A stretch of 64,000 nt of DNA, from the NCBI GenBank assembly GCA_914767715.1, contig OU612073.1, positions 8,062,001 through 8,126,000 of the forward strand. Reading direction: 5' to 3'. Numbering within the stretch: position 1 is the stretch's first letter; every line of letters begins with the position of its first letter. Below, piece by piece: positions 52,341 through 62,702 of the stretch. A program made the translations under genes and the position numbers. The notes under the pieces were generated by a model that was given only the letters and a program-made list of their open reading frames with translations, did not search any database and was not told the origin of the DNA. The DNA is from Membranipora membranacea. Taxonomy: Eukaryota; Bryozoa; Gymnolaemata; Cheilostomatida; Membraniporidae.

Positions 52341-53914
52341 GTCACTATGATATAAGCTATGGGTGATTTTGTTTGATTCACTTTATAAGGCAATGCCTGA
52401 GCTTGCAGTGTTTTTATTGTATGTTGTGGATATTTTGAAATGCGGAGGCTATCATTTATATATAAGGCCAAAATTTGTGGATGAACAGAGTTTACCAATC
52501 AGCTGAGGTATGACAAACCCTGTAAACCAATCAACCAATCACAACGCGTGACAGTCAGGATGTAGCTTATCTGGTCACTGGTGTATTTTCCCATGACCCC
52601 TCCCCATTATTACATACACATTTATGTGTAGCAAATGTTCCACATCCACACTCAAACAAAGCATGTATGGTCGCCGGAACTTCATTCATATAATTAAGTT
52701 CTAAAACTCTTTTGAAAATATTTACCAGTAGATATTCTGGATCAATGACTTAGCCGATCAGTGGTGCAATGAAAATGTATAATTGAATCAAGGTGATCAA
52801 CTGCAAAGAATATATATGTTACTTTTAAAAGTAAGATAAAATATACAACATGATAGGTTAGCCAAACTTGTATGGCTATGTTGAGTTATGATATATGTTG
52901 TGTGTACTATGTTGTTCTGTCAGTGATTGGAATGTCAACAAGAGTGAAATTAACGTGACAATTGCAGGTCAAAATCCAGTTTGAGGATTCAATCAGTTGA
53001 CAGCATGAACTTTAATGGCATAAAATATGAACCGGATATGAAATGATACTACTATACTACTATACTATCTACCCTTTGACAATGTTTCTATGAATCTCGA
53101 ATATAGCCAGTAGGAATACTGCATTTATACTGCAAATCTTTTGGCCAGGTTTCTCCACGATTATCAAGTCAGATTTTTCTTTTTTATGAAAGCTAGCAAT
53201 CATCAGGAGCAACCAAAAATCTGTAAGAAAAATCTGCTTTTTCTATTCCATTCAAGTTTGTTTGGTCGGGGCTCGGGGGCTGCTACTGTTTTTTTATAAA
53301 TACTCTAATTTTTAACATAATTTTTAGTAACCATTTTTATCATTTTATAATTTACTCCTGTGTATTTTACTGAATAACTCTTTTTTTCTAGTGGAATTCA
53401 CTCCGGTACATCGCACTGTTGATTTTAGGAGGAACAAAAATACAAAGATGACATAACATGACATAACAGTTACTTTATTTTGGAGTTACCTTTTTATAAA
53501 AGCAACCCGAACATACTCAAAGCTATACAATGACCAAGTTCACGATTGTATGTGTTGGATATTAAAGAGCTGGAGACATCAAAGAGTATAAAATTTCTTG
53601 CCTCCGTGTAGATCAGGCAAAGAGCCAAGCTCTGGTTCTGTACCATAAACTCCGGGAGAGGGAATTCACTACTATGTGAGCACAAAATATTACAGAATTG
53701 GTTTGTTTTTGTTTCCTCCTGAGTCTCTTGATGTGAGCCGGAAACTCAGAACATTAGATTCTTAACTTTGTTTCATCAGTTTCAAGAGCCATAGCTGTTA
53801 TCATCATTTCGTCTTCGACTGTCGACCCAGATGACGATTCCCATAAATAATTTTAGTAAATAGCACCGCAGAAAGGCTCATCTGTGCCTTTGTTATATAC
53901 TTGTTTCTATCATT
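52341..53914. other. spacer between GM2A-like 1 and the decayed copy
   Basis: The first ~550 bases are a duplicated 3' flank that recurs at about 56210-56740 (for example CACAACGCGTGACAGTCAGG and CCCATGACCCCTCCCCATTA). The rest holds a repeat at 53119-53242 shared with 17578-17706 and no gene. Confidence 0.6.
53119..53242 (+). repeat. repeat shared with CAPS2-like intron 10
   Basis: CTGCATTTATACTGCA, CAGATTTTTCTTTT and GAGCAACCAAAAATCTG blocks match 17578-17706. Confidence 0.6.
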
Positions 53915-54825
53915 ATGCTCCTCTTTGCTGCTGTTGCGCTACTGACATACAATGCTGTCGCTCTGAATATCGGCACTGATTGTGGTGAGCAAAGAAATCT
54001 CCTACCAGAAACTTTTCTCATCAGAATCACATTTTATGAAATGCTTTCCATTGCAGCCTTACCTCAAAGGCCTCATTTTTGTTTTGTTTAGGACCTTCGA
54101 TATAAAGCTAATTGAAATGTAGTTTGATTTGTACGAAAGAATAATCAGAAGTCCCAGCGTCTTCTCATGGGGCTATATTGTTTGTATAATTGGAAAAAAG
54201 ACATAGTTATCTTACGTCAAGGAATCTCCTTGGTTACACTTTCTCGGAAATGAGAATACATGTTGTTTGTCTTTGGTTTCTGTTTGAAACGAACGATTCA
54301 AAAGTCATCTAATTTACCGCTGCAAAGAAAAAACAATAATTCCAAGACCATAGTGCCTGCACTCCACAGATAGAAAGAAGCCACCACCAACAAAATGTAT
54401 CACTATTGCGCTTTTCTGAGTAGACACGTGTGCCCTTGTGTTTTGATTTTGTTTTGATTGGCTGATGGTTTTAGTTTGTTGTTGTATGGAGTTGTCTGAT
54501 AACAGTCTAGTCCTTCCTCAATAGGTAGTTTTTGAACATGCTTTAGTCTGAATGATAAGTAATGTAGTTATGCACAATCCACAAGCTATTTCTCAACTTT
54601 TGGAAGGTCCTTCAGATGCTTTGACTGATTGCCCTGAATCTGAGAACTATTGAGTAATAGTTGTGTGCCCTTCAACCGCTAAGAGACCACTTCTCTTTAA
54701 TATTATGAGAATTGATAAGAAAAAATAATTTCTCTTATTGTAGCCATTATAGACTGAATAATTTTCTTTATAATTCTATTAACATTATTGAATTTTATGT
54801 TCTCCCTCGGCCCAGATAAATTCTG

Positions 54826-54960
54826 AGGGGTCTTTCAATTGAGTGAGCGATTCGCGAGCGATTTTGTCTGATTGAAAGACCAAGAGAGTGATAATTTTTA
54901 GTGATGTGATAGTGATAACTTGCTTTAGTAAAGCATCGGTCTTTCTAATCGAAAACCCCC
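54826..54960. mobile_element. 135-bp insertion with CTG duplication and an empty paralogous site
   Basis: The paralogous stretch at 57018-57040 reads AAATTCTGGTGAATC without interruption. Here 135 bases are inserted between CTG (54823-54825) and CTG (54961-54963). Ends start AGGGG and finish CCCCC, with GGTCTTTC/GAAAGACC inverted motifs inside. Confidence 0.65.
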
Positions 54961-55825
54961 CTGGTGAATCTCCCGGTGCTTTGACTCAATTTTTCAAATT
55001 ATAAGGCAAGCTGTATTCTTCCGCCGTACCTCTACAAGTGTTTATCGAAGTTAAGATTGTTGATTTGTTTTCAAAGCGAATACAGCAATATCTGTGACTT
55101 CCCTTTCTTGAAATCCTGGGTCGAGAATGACAACTGCCCTCCGTTCTTCAAATTTTACAACATTCCATGTGTCTGTCCACTGGAGCCCCAGAAGTTCTTT
55201 ACCAACGGACCAATCACTGTAGACCTCTTCAAGGACAGAATGCCAAAATGGCTGGTTGAGGTAATGTATTTTTTTGTTATCACAACACACACTGAGTCAC
55301 TGTATATTGACAGAGACATGTAGATCAATGTTGTAGTAGGCTAAAGCTACCAAAAAGTCAATTTAAAAATAACTCAGTTCTTAAATTTTGGTATTAAGGT
55401 ATAATGATGGCCTCGGCAAATTTTCATAAGACTTATATGATTGGAAGGTTACTCTGTAATTATTTTGTTGTTTGTGCACAGAATTAGCTGTAGCACCCAA
55501 AAGTAAGCTGTACAACAGCCAAACCCCGCAGTCAGTTCCTCGGAAAAAATTGACAATTGGCTTGGAGCTCATTTTTTCAGCGATCAGCATATAGCTAAAA
55601 AATGGGGTTAACTTATTATTGGAGACTTTCATCTTTCAGACGCACTCTGATTTGTCTAACTTTGCCATATTTCTTATGAAACAAAGTTTGTAGTGTTGCA
55701 ACCTGTGGCATTATCTCGTCTATTTAATCTAACAATGCTTTTTCATTGGAGAAAGCAGCCACCTAAACTTATTTCATTTAGTTACAATTTACGTGATATC
55801 ACTGACGTCGACTGTCATCACTGAC

Positions 55826-56043
55826 AATGCACACTGACATCGAGACTACAGTATTAGAATGTGTTTCTCTGATCAAAAGAGTCAATATAGTGTGTGTACC
55901 GAAAATGTTCCGCCATTCAATAATGAAATGGACCTCGGGTCGTCTCACCATTTTCCTTCTGATGCTAAGTGAATTAATTCACTCTATATCGATCAGAGAT
56001 ATACATGCTATAGAATTACACGTGATCAGCGTGATTAAGATGT
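55826..56043 (+). repeat. dispersed repeat R3, copy in decayed GM2A-like copy 2
   Basis: Full-length form: CATCGAGACTACAGTATTAG, TTTCTCTGATCAAAAGAG at the left and TATATCGATCAGAGATATAC at the right. Confidence 0.7.
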
Positions 56044-56766
56044 TTACATGTGCGCTATTATTGTAGGGAGGTTATGAGGTCAAGGTCGAGATGAAGGACA
56101 CAACAGACAATAATAAACTGGTCGGCTGTCTGGACATGAAGTTTGATGCTGTCTTCAAATCTGACAGTTCTTTGATATACATGTACTTGGATTCAATAAA
56201 ATAAAGTCACTATGATATAAGCGATGAGTGATACCGTTTGCTTCCTTTGTAAGGCAATGTTTGGCAGTGTTTATTGGGTATGGGATATTTTTAATTGTGA
56301 GGGCCATCTAATATATTAGGCCGAAATGTGTACATGAACAAAGTTTACCAATCAGCTGAGGTCCTGTAAACCAATGGACTAATCACAACGCGTGACAGTC
56401 AGGGTGTAGGTTATCTGGTCACTGGTGTGTTTTCCCATGACCCCTCCCCATTATTACATACACATTGATCTGTAACGCATCCAACCTCATACAAAGCATG
56501 TACGGTCGACGGAACATCATTTATTACTCAGTTCTGAAACTCCTTCGAAAATATTTACCAGAAGATATTCTGGATCTCTCATATCAATGACTTAGCCAAT
56601 CAGTGGGGCAATGAAAACATTTGACTGAATCAAGGCAGTCAACTGCAACAAATATAAACATTATGTTTCAAATTGAAAATAAGCATACAACATGATAGGT
56701 TAGCCAAACTCGCATGGCTTTCTTCGAGTCATGGCAATGTAATGGATGAGCTTCTCTTTATTGTAG

Positions 56767-56832
56767 ATACCTTGCGCATATTGGGCTGAAGAAGCATGGT
56801 GTATTTGGTCAATTGGGATTCTTTGGGACTTG
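56767..56832 (+). pseudogene. relic GM2A-like exon 3
   Basis: Follows an acceptor ATTGTAG. After IPC a 2-base deletion shifts frame; the second part then reads IGLKKHGVFGQLGFFGT, clearly matching SIGLIGDAALGFTGFIGT of copy 1. The donor has changed from TG|gt to TG|at. Confidence 0.7.
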
Positions 56833-57041
56833 ATAGGTATTTTGTTTTGTATAACTAGTGGCTACTCAATAAAATTATTATATTGAGTAATAGTTGTGTG
56901 CCCCTCAACCACTAAGAGACAATTTGAGGTTTGATTAGAACACACTTTTTTTTATTGTAGCCACTATACACTGAATAATTTCATTTTAAGATAGATATTG
57001 ATTTTTATGTTTTCTCTCCAGATAAATTCTGGTGAATCTCT

Positions 57042-57169
57042 CAGTGCTTAAGGATAGCTGGTAGTAGCATCTCATTATCAACCACTTTCCCCTCACAAGT
57101 TGGGAAAGTGATTGAAAATGAAATGCCCCCACCACCAGCTATCCCGCTACAGTTTAAGCACTTAAACTA
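57042..57169. mobile_element. MITE family A, copy 3, left end lost
   Basis: Right end CAGTTTAAGCACTTAAACTA and internal CTCATTATCAACCACTTTCC match copies at 31344 and 34153. The left terminus is degraded and no target duplication is visible. Confidence 0.7.
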
Positions 57170-57361
57170 CTGCAAAACCAAAGCTTCTCTTTGGTACAAT
57201 TTCTTCCAGCTCGCAAACATATGATGAATATAGAACATATTAAATAATATAATATAATAGAACCACAGGTAAGGCAACTTGTCATGGCTAGCTATTTCAA
57301 AACTATCATAGTTTAATTGCCAAGATCTCTTCTGTGGTTTTGCTGACACACTGCTGCTTTC

Positions 57362-57426
57362 ATGATGCTGCTCAGCATTGCTGCCGCACTGATTTGCAAT
57401 TCTGTAGCTGAAAGTGTTGGATTGTG
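57362..57426 (+). pseudogene. relic GM2A-like exon 1
   Basis: MMLLSIAAALICNSVAESVG is a signal-peptide-like start similar to copy 2, followed by the donor gtgagc. One base is missing relative to the GATTGTG|gtgagc end of the other copies, so DCG is lost. Confidence 0.6.
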
Positions 57427-57532
57427 GTGAGCTTTGAAACTTGAACTTTTTATGTGGACAAATAAGTTTCAAGATGAGTGACCTCTGGGAAATGGATGGC
57501 TCCCGTAAATTTAGATTGCGTAGGATATAGCA

Positions 57533-57631
57533 GTCGGATGTGTGAGCATGAAGTTTGATGCTGTCGATGTGATTAAATGTCCGCCAGAACTTTGTAAAAC
57601 TTGGGGCCTGCTGAAGAAAGAGCTGAATTAA
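57533..57631 (+). pseudogene. relic GM2A-like exon 5
   Basis: VGCVSMKFDAVDVIKCPPEL matches the C-terminal exon of copy 1. A one-base deletion in the final GGTGCCTGCTGA removes the stop and the frame runs to TAA at 57629-57631. An in-frame TAG lies just upstream and no acceptor is present. AATAAA follows at about 57675. Confidence 0.7.
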
Positions 57632-57816
57632 TTAGAAAAATCATGATCTCTTATATTCATGTTGCTTGATCAGAAATAAACTGACCAATTAGCTTTGGGC
57701 ATATCATCGCAGATCCCATATAGTAAAACTTATTGGTACTAATCCGGTCAATGCTGAAGCAAAAAAATACTGGTTTGACATGAACTTTCAACATATAGGT
57801 AGAATAATGGCTTGCT

Positions 57817-57908
57817 TAGCCTGTCTTGACAAGCTTTGTTCGGTGGGGGGGGGGAGGGAACAAACAAAGCTTGTCAAGACACCGAACAAAGCTTGTCAAG
57901 ACAGGCTA
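57817..57908. mobile_element. MITE family B, copy 3, perfect arms and target duplication
   Basis: Perfect 28-bp inverted arms beginning TAGCCTGTCTTGACAAGCTT surround a G-rich centre. Exact 9-bp repeats TGGCTTGCT flank it at 57808-57816 and 57909-57917. Confidence 0.85.
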
Positions 57909-58267
57909 TGGCTTGCTATAACAGCATATGTGCTAACGATCCAAGGGGTTCACTGCAGCTACTAAATCAAACCACCATTCTCCTAAAAACTATCCAATTA
58001 TGAAATATGGTTATAAGCTTACTTTCGTACATCCGTAAAACAATTGGCATCGACCGACAAATGAACTTGCCTCTTGCTAACAGCTGTGAAATCTCTCACG
58101 GGGCACCCTTGATAAATTGTCAAATGTATCATAGTTCTGATAAAAGCAATAGTGCAAAATATATCTAGCCTGTGAACTTAGCAAAACAATTTTTAGAAGA
58201 GGGGCAGCATCCTCTGTTACTCCCAATTGTAACCAAAAGTAACCAAGATTTCATCCAGGTACCACCC

Positions 58268-58475
58268 TGGTGCCCCACTGACATCAAGACTGTGTATCTC
58301 TGATCTTAAGAGTCAATTTATTATGAATAACTAACTGAATCCCGCCTCTAGTTAATGAAATTGTCCTCAGGTGGTCTCACCAAATTCCTTCTGATCGTAC
58401 TCGTGCTAAGTGAAATAATTCACTCTCCATCGATCAGAGATAGACATGCAATAGTATATCACATGATCAGTGTGC
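58268..58475 (+). repeat. dispersed repeat R3, copy upstream of GM2A-like 3
   Basis: CACTGACATCAAGACTGTGT at the left and CCATCGATCAGAGATAGACA at the right. Ends about 55 bases before the ATG at 58532, so promoter or 5' UTR sequence probably includes it. Confidence 0.7.
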
Positions 58476-58531
58476 CCTGGTGCAGCTGTTTTAGAAAGAG
58501 TAGATAGCATGCATATTCTGTCACCTCCATC

Positions 58532-58628
58532 ATGAGAGGAAGTCCTGTAATTTTCCTGCTGTTCTCGTCGTTTCTTGCAGCTCTTCAAGCTCCTACAGTT
58601 GATGCCGGCACAGTGGGGTGGGATTGCG
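58532..58628 (+). CDS. GM2A-like 3 exon 1
   Basis: Residues 1-32 plus the split Gly, signal peptide, donor gtgagc, phase 1. Nine codons longer than exon 1 of copy 1. Confidence 0.87.
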
Positions 58629-60782
58629 GTGAGCCTACACATTCACTACTCGTCTGCTGACTGAATTTTCACTATCATTAGTGTCATTAAAGCAACAGCC
58701 AAAATTATATTCAGATATTCACTTGTAGCACTGTGAGTTATGTGACCTTTCTAAATACTTTTCTGGAGTTGGCTAACCTGAAATTAATTGGAGTAATAGG
58801 CCCAATCACTGATATATGTTCATGGGTTAGGGGAACACCACTAAGGCACTAATCCATGAATTCATATCAACGGGCCCAATAGCGGAGTTTTTGTAGAACA
58901 TTGTATTGTAATAACACTATGATCATTTATAGGACCTAAAGATGCGTGGATAAGATTCAATACACTGGATATTACACCTCTACCCTTAAACTTCTTAGGA
59001 AACGACAGCTTTATATCGGCCGATATCGATGTTAAGAAAGAAATTGGCGATAATATCAAAATATCTGTCAACATTGAAAAGTCAAACCTAAATGGTAGAT
59101 ACAAATGGGAGGTTGGTATAATTCTGATAAGTATATCATTTTTTAAGCTTTAAACAAGTAAAATAGGATTAGCAGTGCAGAAACACGCTTTTGTTTGTGC
59201 ATGTTTGGTTGTCGACCCCCCCCCCCCCTTCCGCAGAATTTTTTGGATTGGAGGAGTTTAGTACAGCGGATTCATCCATCAAGTAGTATCGCACAGTCAT
59301 ATTTCTCACATCAATCACCTTGATAGCACTGAATAAGGGTAGACGAATCTAGTTTAAAGCCTGTTTTAAGTTTGGAGCTTCAAAAAAAGATGAACTCTCC
59401 TCTTTATATATTTGTAGCTACCATGTACTTCTTTGGATTTGTTTGGCCTCTCTGAACTCTATGATTTCAAAGGATTTGTCGGGTCATGGTAAGTATATCA
59501 CATAACATGACACAATAATAATGAAAAATCGTAATTCTAAACAGATATATGGTGTTGTAGTAGAAAACTTTAAGTAGTGTCTCTTAGATGAACGCACACA
59601 CTGGCAAATGCTAGTATGCCTATTCCACTCCCATCTAAGACATTTTAGTTATGTCAGAAGCAAAGGGGGATTAGGAAAATAGACCTCCACGCAACTCTGT
59701 AGGCTCTATATTTATGGCTCGATAGCTACTCAGAGAATTTTGCTGGCAGCTCATTTTAATCAAGAATTTAGTTATCCCATTTGTTTCAAGTTTGACTCCC
59801 CTCACCACCTCATTTATGATCCCGCAATCAACTTCAATATTTTTAGTGATTACAGAAGCATATGCGATTATCCGCTGTACAAATTCTGGGTATCCAAGCA
59901 GTTATGCCCACCTGTATTCAAGATGTTTGGAATTTCCTGCTTGCAATGTCCTCTAGGCCCTCAGAAGATAGCCACCAAATATCCAGTGCGTATTGATCTT
60001 CAACACTTCAAGGACAGAATGCCAAAGTGGATGGTCGAGGTAATTCGGGTTTAGTGTTTATTTTGCAGGGTATTTTGTCTTAGCAATTTTCATACAGCCA
60101 ATGAGAGAGGACATTCTGGCCAAGAATAATAAGGGATATGCCTTGGCAGGACGTGTGCATCAAGTCTTGTTCCATTGACTCACATTCTGAAAGACAAATC
60201 ACTTCATTCTCAAAATTAATATCATAAAGGGAGTATACGCTGTAATCTCAAATTGGGGGGGGGGGGGAGGGGGTGTATTATTGTATAACCAACACGCAAC
60301 AAATTCCTCTGCTTCACTAAGCCCAGTTGTGATAATTTGGAACAATTATTGATCTACCTTATTTTCTTAAACTGCGATAAAGATGGAGGTAATCCTGCCC
60401 GTTTCTAAATCCCTCACTAGATCTTGTGGCTCACCCTCTTCTGGCTGGAATAAAACTACTTCGGAGTTTCCCTTTCTTGTACCAGTTTGAGACAACTCCA
60501 ACAATTATAAGTTTTCGGACTTGGCCAAGTGTATCACTATTGAGCATCCATCGATGGGAATAGTTTTGATATATATAGCTTGTGATTAGTTCTGGGTTTT
60601 TCATGAATCTTTTCTTTTGTTCATTCATATAGAGTGGATATGAGATCCACATAGAATTTCTGGATGAAACAAATCAGGACGAGTTAGTTGGCTGTCTTGA
60701 TGTGAAACTTGAGACAGAATTCAGAAAGCCTTGCCCTCCTGCCTTTGTCAAATACGGTATTTGCGATGCATGGCTGGGGTAA
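58532..60782 (+). CDS. GM2-activator-like ML-domain protein 3, complete
   Basis: Exons 58532-58628, 58933-59111, 59418-59488, 59847-60039 and 60633-60782 total 690 bases: 229 aa plus stop, with the same phases (1, 0, 2, 0) as copy 1. Signal peptide MRGSPVIFLLFSSFLAALQA. All ten cysteines of copy 1 are kept in the same order: WDCG, LPCTS, GSCDYRSIC, QLCPP, ISCLQCPLGP, VGCLDV, KPCPP, GICDAW. Other shared blocks are DAWIRFNTLDIT, KSNLNGRYKWE and FKDRMPKWMVE. The protein is diverged from copy 1 along its length, so this is an older duplicate than the decayed copy 2. Expected to be a secreted or lysosomal lipid-binding protein; ligand unknown. AATAAA at 60912-60917. Confidence 0.9.
58933..59111 (+). 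CDS. GM2A-like 3 exon 2
   Basis: PKDAWIRFNTLDITPLPLNF onward to YKWE. Acceptor TTTATAG, donor gttggt. Confidence 0.92.
59418..59488 (+). CDS. GM2A-like 3 exon 3
   Basis: LPCTSLDLFGLSELYDFKGF and the split Cys. Acceptor TTTGTAG, donor gtaagt, phase 2. Confidence 0.92.
59847..60039 (+). CDS. GM2A-like 3 exon 4
   Basis: DYRSICDYPLYKFWVSKQLC onward to RMPKWMVE. Acceptor TTTTTAG, donor gtaatt. Confidence 0.93.
60633..60782 (+). CDS. GM2A-like 3 exon 5 (stop)
   Basis: SGYEIHIEFLDETNQDELVG onward, ending YGICDAWLG then TAA. Acceptor CATATAG. Confidence 0.92.
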   Translation, partial: SGYEIHIEFLDETNQDELVGCLDVKLETEFRKPCPPAFVKYGICDAWLG

Positions 60783-60911
60783 TTTGGCTTATCGTAAAAC
60801 CAATTAAGCAATTTAATTAACTTGAGTATTTTGTCATTTGAAGTTAGTTTTGTGGATCAGCAGCATATGGACATGGTATCAAACGAAATGATTTTAATTT
60901 AATTCTTCATA

Positions 60912-60917
60912 AATAAA
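60912..60917 (+). other. poly-A signal of GM2A-like 3
   Basis: AATAAA 130 bases after the stop codon. Confidence 0.65.
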
Positions 60918-62702
60918 AGTGTTACCACATTATTGCAAGTTATATTACTTTGGATGTTCTGCAATTAAGTGCTCTGTTTGTTTCATCTTCACTGTTGTTA
61001 GGGCAAACTGTATACTTACCATCCATTCGCCAACTGGTATGTACAACACCTGAAGTTGTTTCCCCATTGCTTTGTCTGCACTGATTTGAAATCATCTAGC
61101 ACATTCAACCCCCATGAAATAGCACTTGGCTTAATAATCTACCAAATCAAGTGTATGCACTTAATTTTGATAACTTCCAAGGTTAGCATGCCTGTGTGCA
61201 CCTCAGTGCAACTTCAGATTGATTAAAAAGCCTCAGTGTTTTGTGCAGCACGGGCGTAACCGATACTAGGTTATGCTAAGGAAGCAGGGCTGCCCAGCCT
61301 TCTCATTGAGGGACAGCATCCACATATTGCAATGTCCCTGGGGCTGCAACCTCACCATAAATCTAACATTCATATATGGGTGCAGAGTATTCCCTGCAGT
61401 GGGGAATTTATTTATTGGAGCTTACTCAAATGCAATGGTTGAGGAGTTCCAAAATACTGTGACTATATGTAGAGCGTTATTTATTATTGTACGAATGAGA
61501 AATGTAATAAATATAGGAGAAAATTGATTTTGGGACTATGCGATTTTCTCATAAATCAGGGGCCTAAGGGCCGCATGGGGCCCCATGGTCACTGGTTGGG
61601 CAGCCCTGTAGCTAAGGAATGTTTTTCATCCTAATATCACTGCTATTTATACAATGTCGCAACTGAACACAGACTTTCAATATGACAAATAGGCTATATA
61701 TTAGACCAAGTTTGGTCCATTTGCCTGCACTCAGAGTTGCTTCCGACCCCCTGGTGACCAGCGGAAGGGAGCAACTGCAACGCAAGCAATTGGATAAACT
61801 TGATCTAGCTATATATATATGCACACATAAGCCCATATAATTTGCATGAGTTGGAGCTTGTTCCACCCATAATCCAAGGAGTTTCCTAAACTCCCTGAAG
61901 ATCCACTTCCGTATAATAGTATTTACATGTTTGTGCCTGAAGCACGCTTTCCGTTAAATTCTCATAACATAAAAACTAGAGCAATTAATAATTCATGATT
62001 GAGGCATCATCAATTAGATGTTTGGATGTTCAAACGGCTGGAGGCATCAATACCAGACAAGTCATCCAGATAGTCAAAGCTATTTTTATTTTGAGTAGAC
62101 TATTTGAAGTTCAATATGAGAAAAAAATCGATACATTTATCGCATCTTCAATTATAACACAGTTGTTCTAAGTGACTAGAACGCTTGTGATCTAATTAAA
62201 AATAAAAAAATAATATCATCAATTTGTTCACCAGTTCTTTTCAAAGAACAAAAATCATTCTCCTATTTTGATAATCATCTAAATTGTTTTCAAGCCCTTT
62301 TCAAGGTCCATTTTACTCATCTTCTATTTTTTGTGGATGAGTTGAAAATTTATTATATACATAGACAGTTAAGACTGAACAGATTTTGAAATGCTTTTGG
62401 CACTTTGTATTATTCAAAAGATAGTTCAATGAGAGTTCTTATATGCCGATATTGTCAAAAAGAGATTTCTGATGCGAGGATATGCCATACAACCAGGTGA
62501 ATGCAACTCCAAAATTAAATATGATAATCCAAAGAAAATAAAGCTAGAATATTAGTAACGGATGTTCGGCTTTTGAAAGCTCAAAAGAATAATAATAAAT
62601 GCTAACAATAATAAACCTTAGCAGAATATAGACTCATAATGCTCACATATACCTTGGGAAGATATTGTCTTCCCACTATAGGTAGTAGCGACTCTAGTCA
62701 CA
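60918..62702. other. convergent intergenic region, GM2A-like 3 to desaturase
   Basis: Apart from the hAT-type element at 61283-61610, nothing gene-like. A TTTATT at about 62348 is a possible minus-strand AATAAA for the desaturase. Confidence 0.5.
61283..61610. mobile_element. non-autonomous hAT-type element
   Basis: Ends AGCAGGGCTGCCCAGCC and GGTTGGGCAGCCCTGTA are inverted repeats of the CAGGG...CCCTG type seen in hAT elements. Exact 8-bp duplications GCTAAGGA at 61275-61282 and 61611-61618 fit hAT target-site size. 328 bp, no transposase coding. Confidence 0.85.

Larger units (their letters stand above)
53915..56204 (+). pseudogene. GM2A-like copy 2, decayed
   Basis: Exon 1 (53915-53984) is intact, with a 23-codon signal peptide segment ending DCG in phase 1. 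Exon 4 (55077-55260) is intact apart from loss of the Ser-Glu codons in DLSEFKDRM, and exon 5 (56067-56204) begins intact. Exon 2 survives only as a stub after TTTGTTTAG at 54092, where GACCTTCGATATAA meets a stop. No exon 3 was found. Joining exon 1 to exon 4 would shift frame into a stop. In exon 5 a deletion of about 50 bases removes the last two cysteines, and the frame runs into the poly-A signal region, ending at TAA 56202-56204. A truncated but expressed protein cannot be excluded; pseudogene is the better reading. Confidence 0.8.

Noticed and set aside
54610-54660. Second possible exon 2 of GM2A-like copy 2 (AAGGTCCTTCAGATGCT resembles the exon 2 start)
   Set aside because: Similarity stops after about 17 bases, a stop follows soon, and the stub at 54092 is in the better position.
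60255-60279. Long G homopolymers (also about 10056, 40915, 41443, 57846 and poly-C at 59217)
   Set aside because: Frequent in this genome and most likely simple repeats or sequencing-length-variable runs; no function can be argued from sequence.
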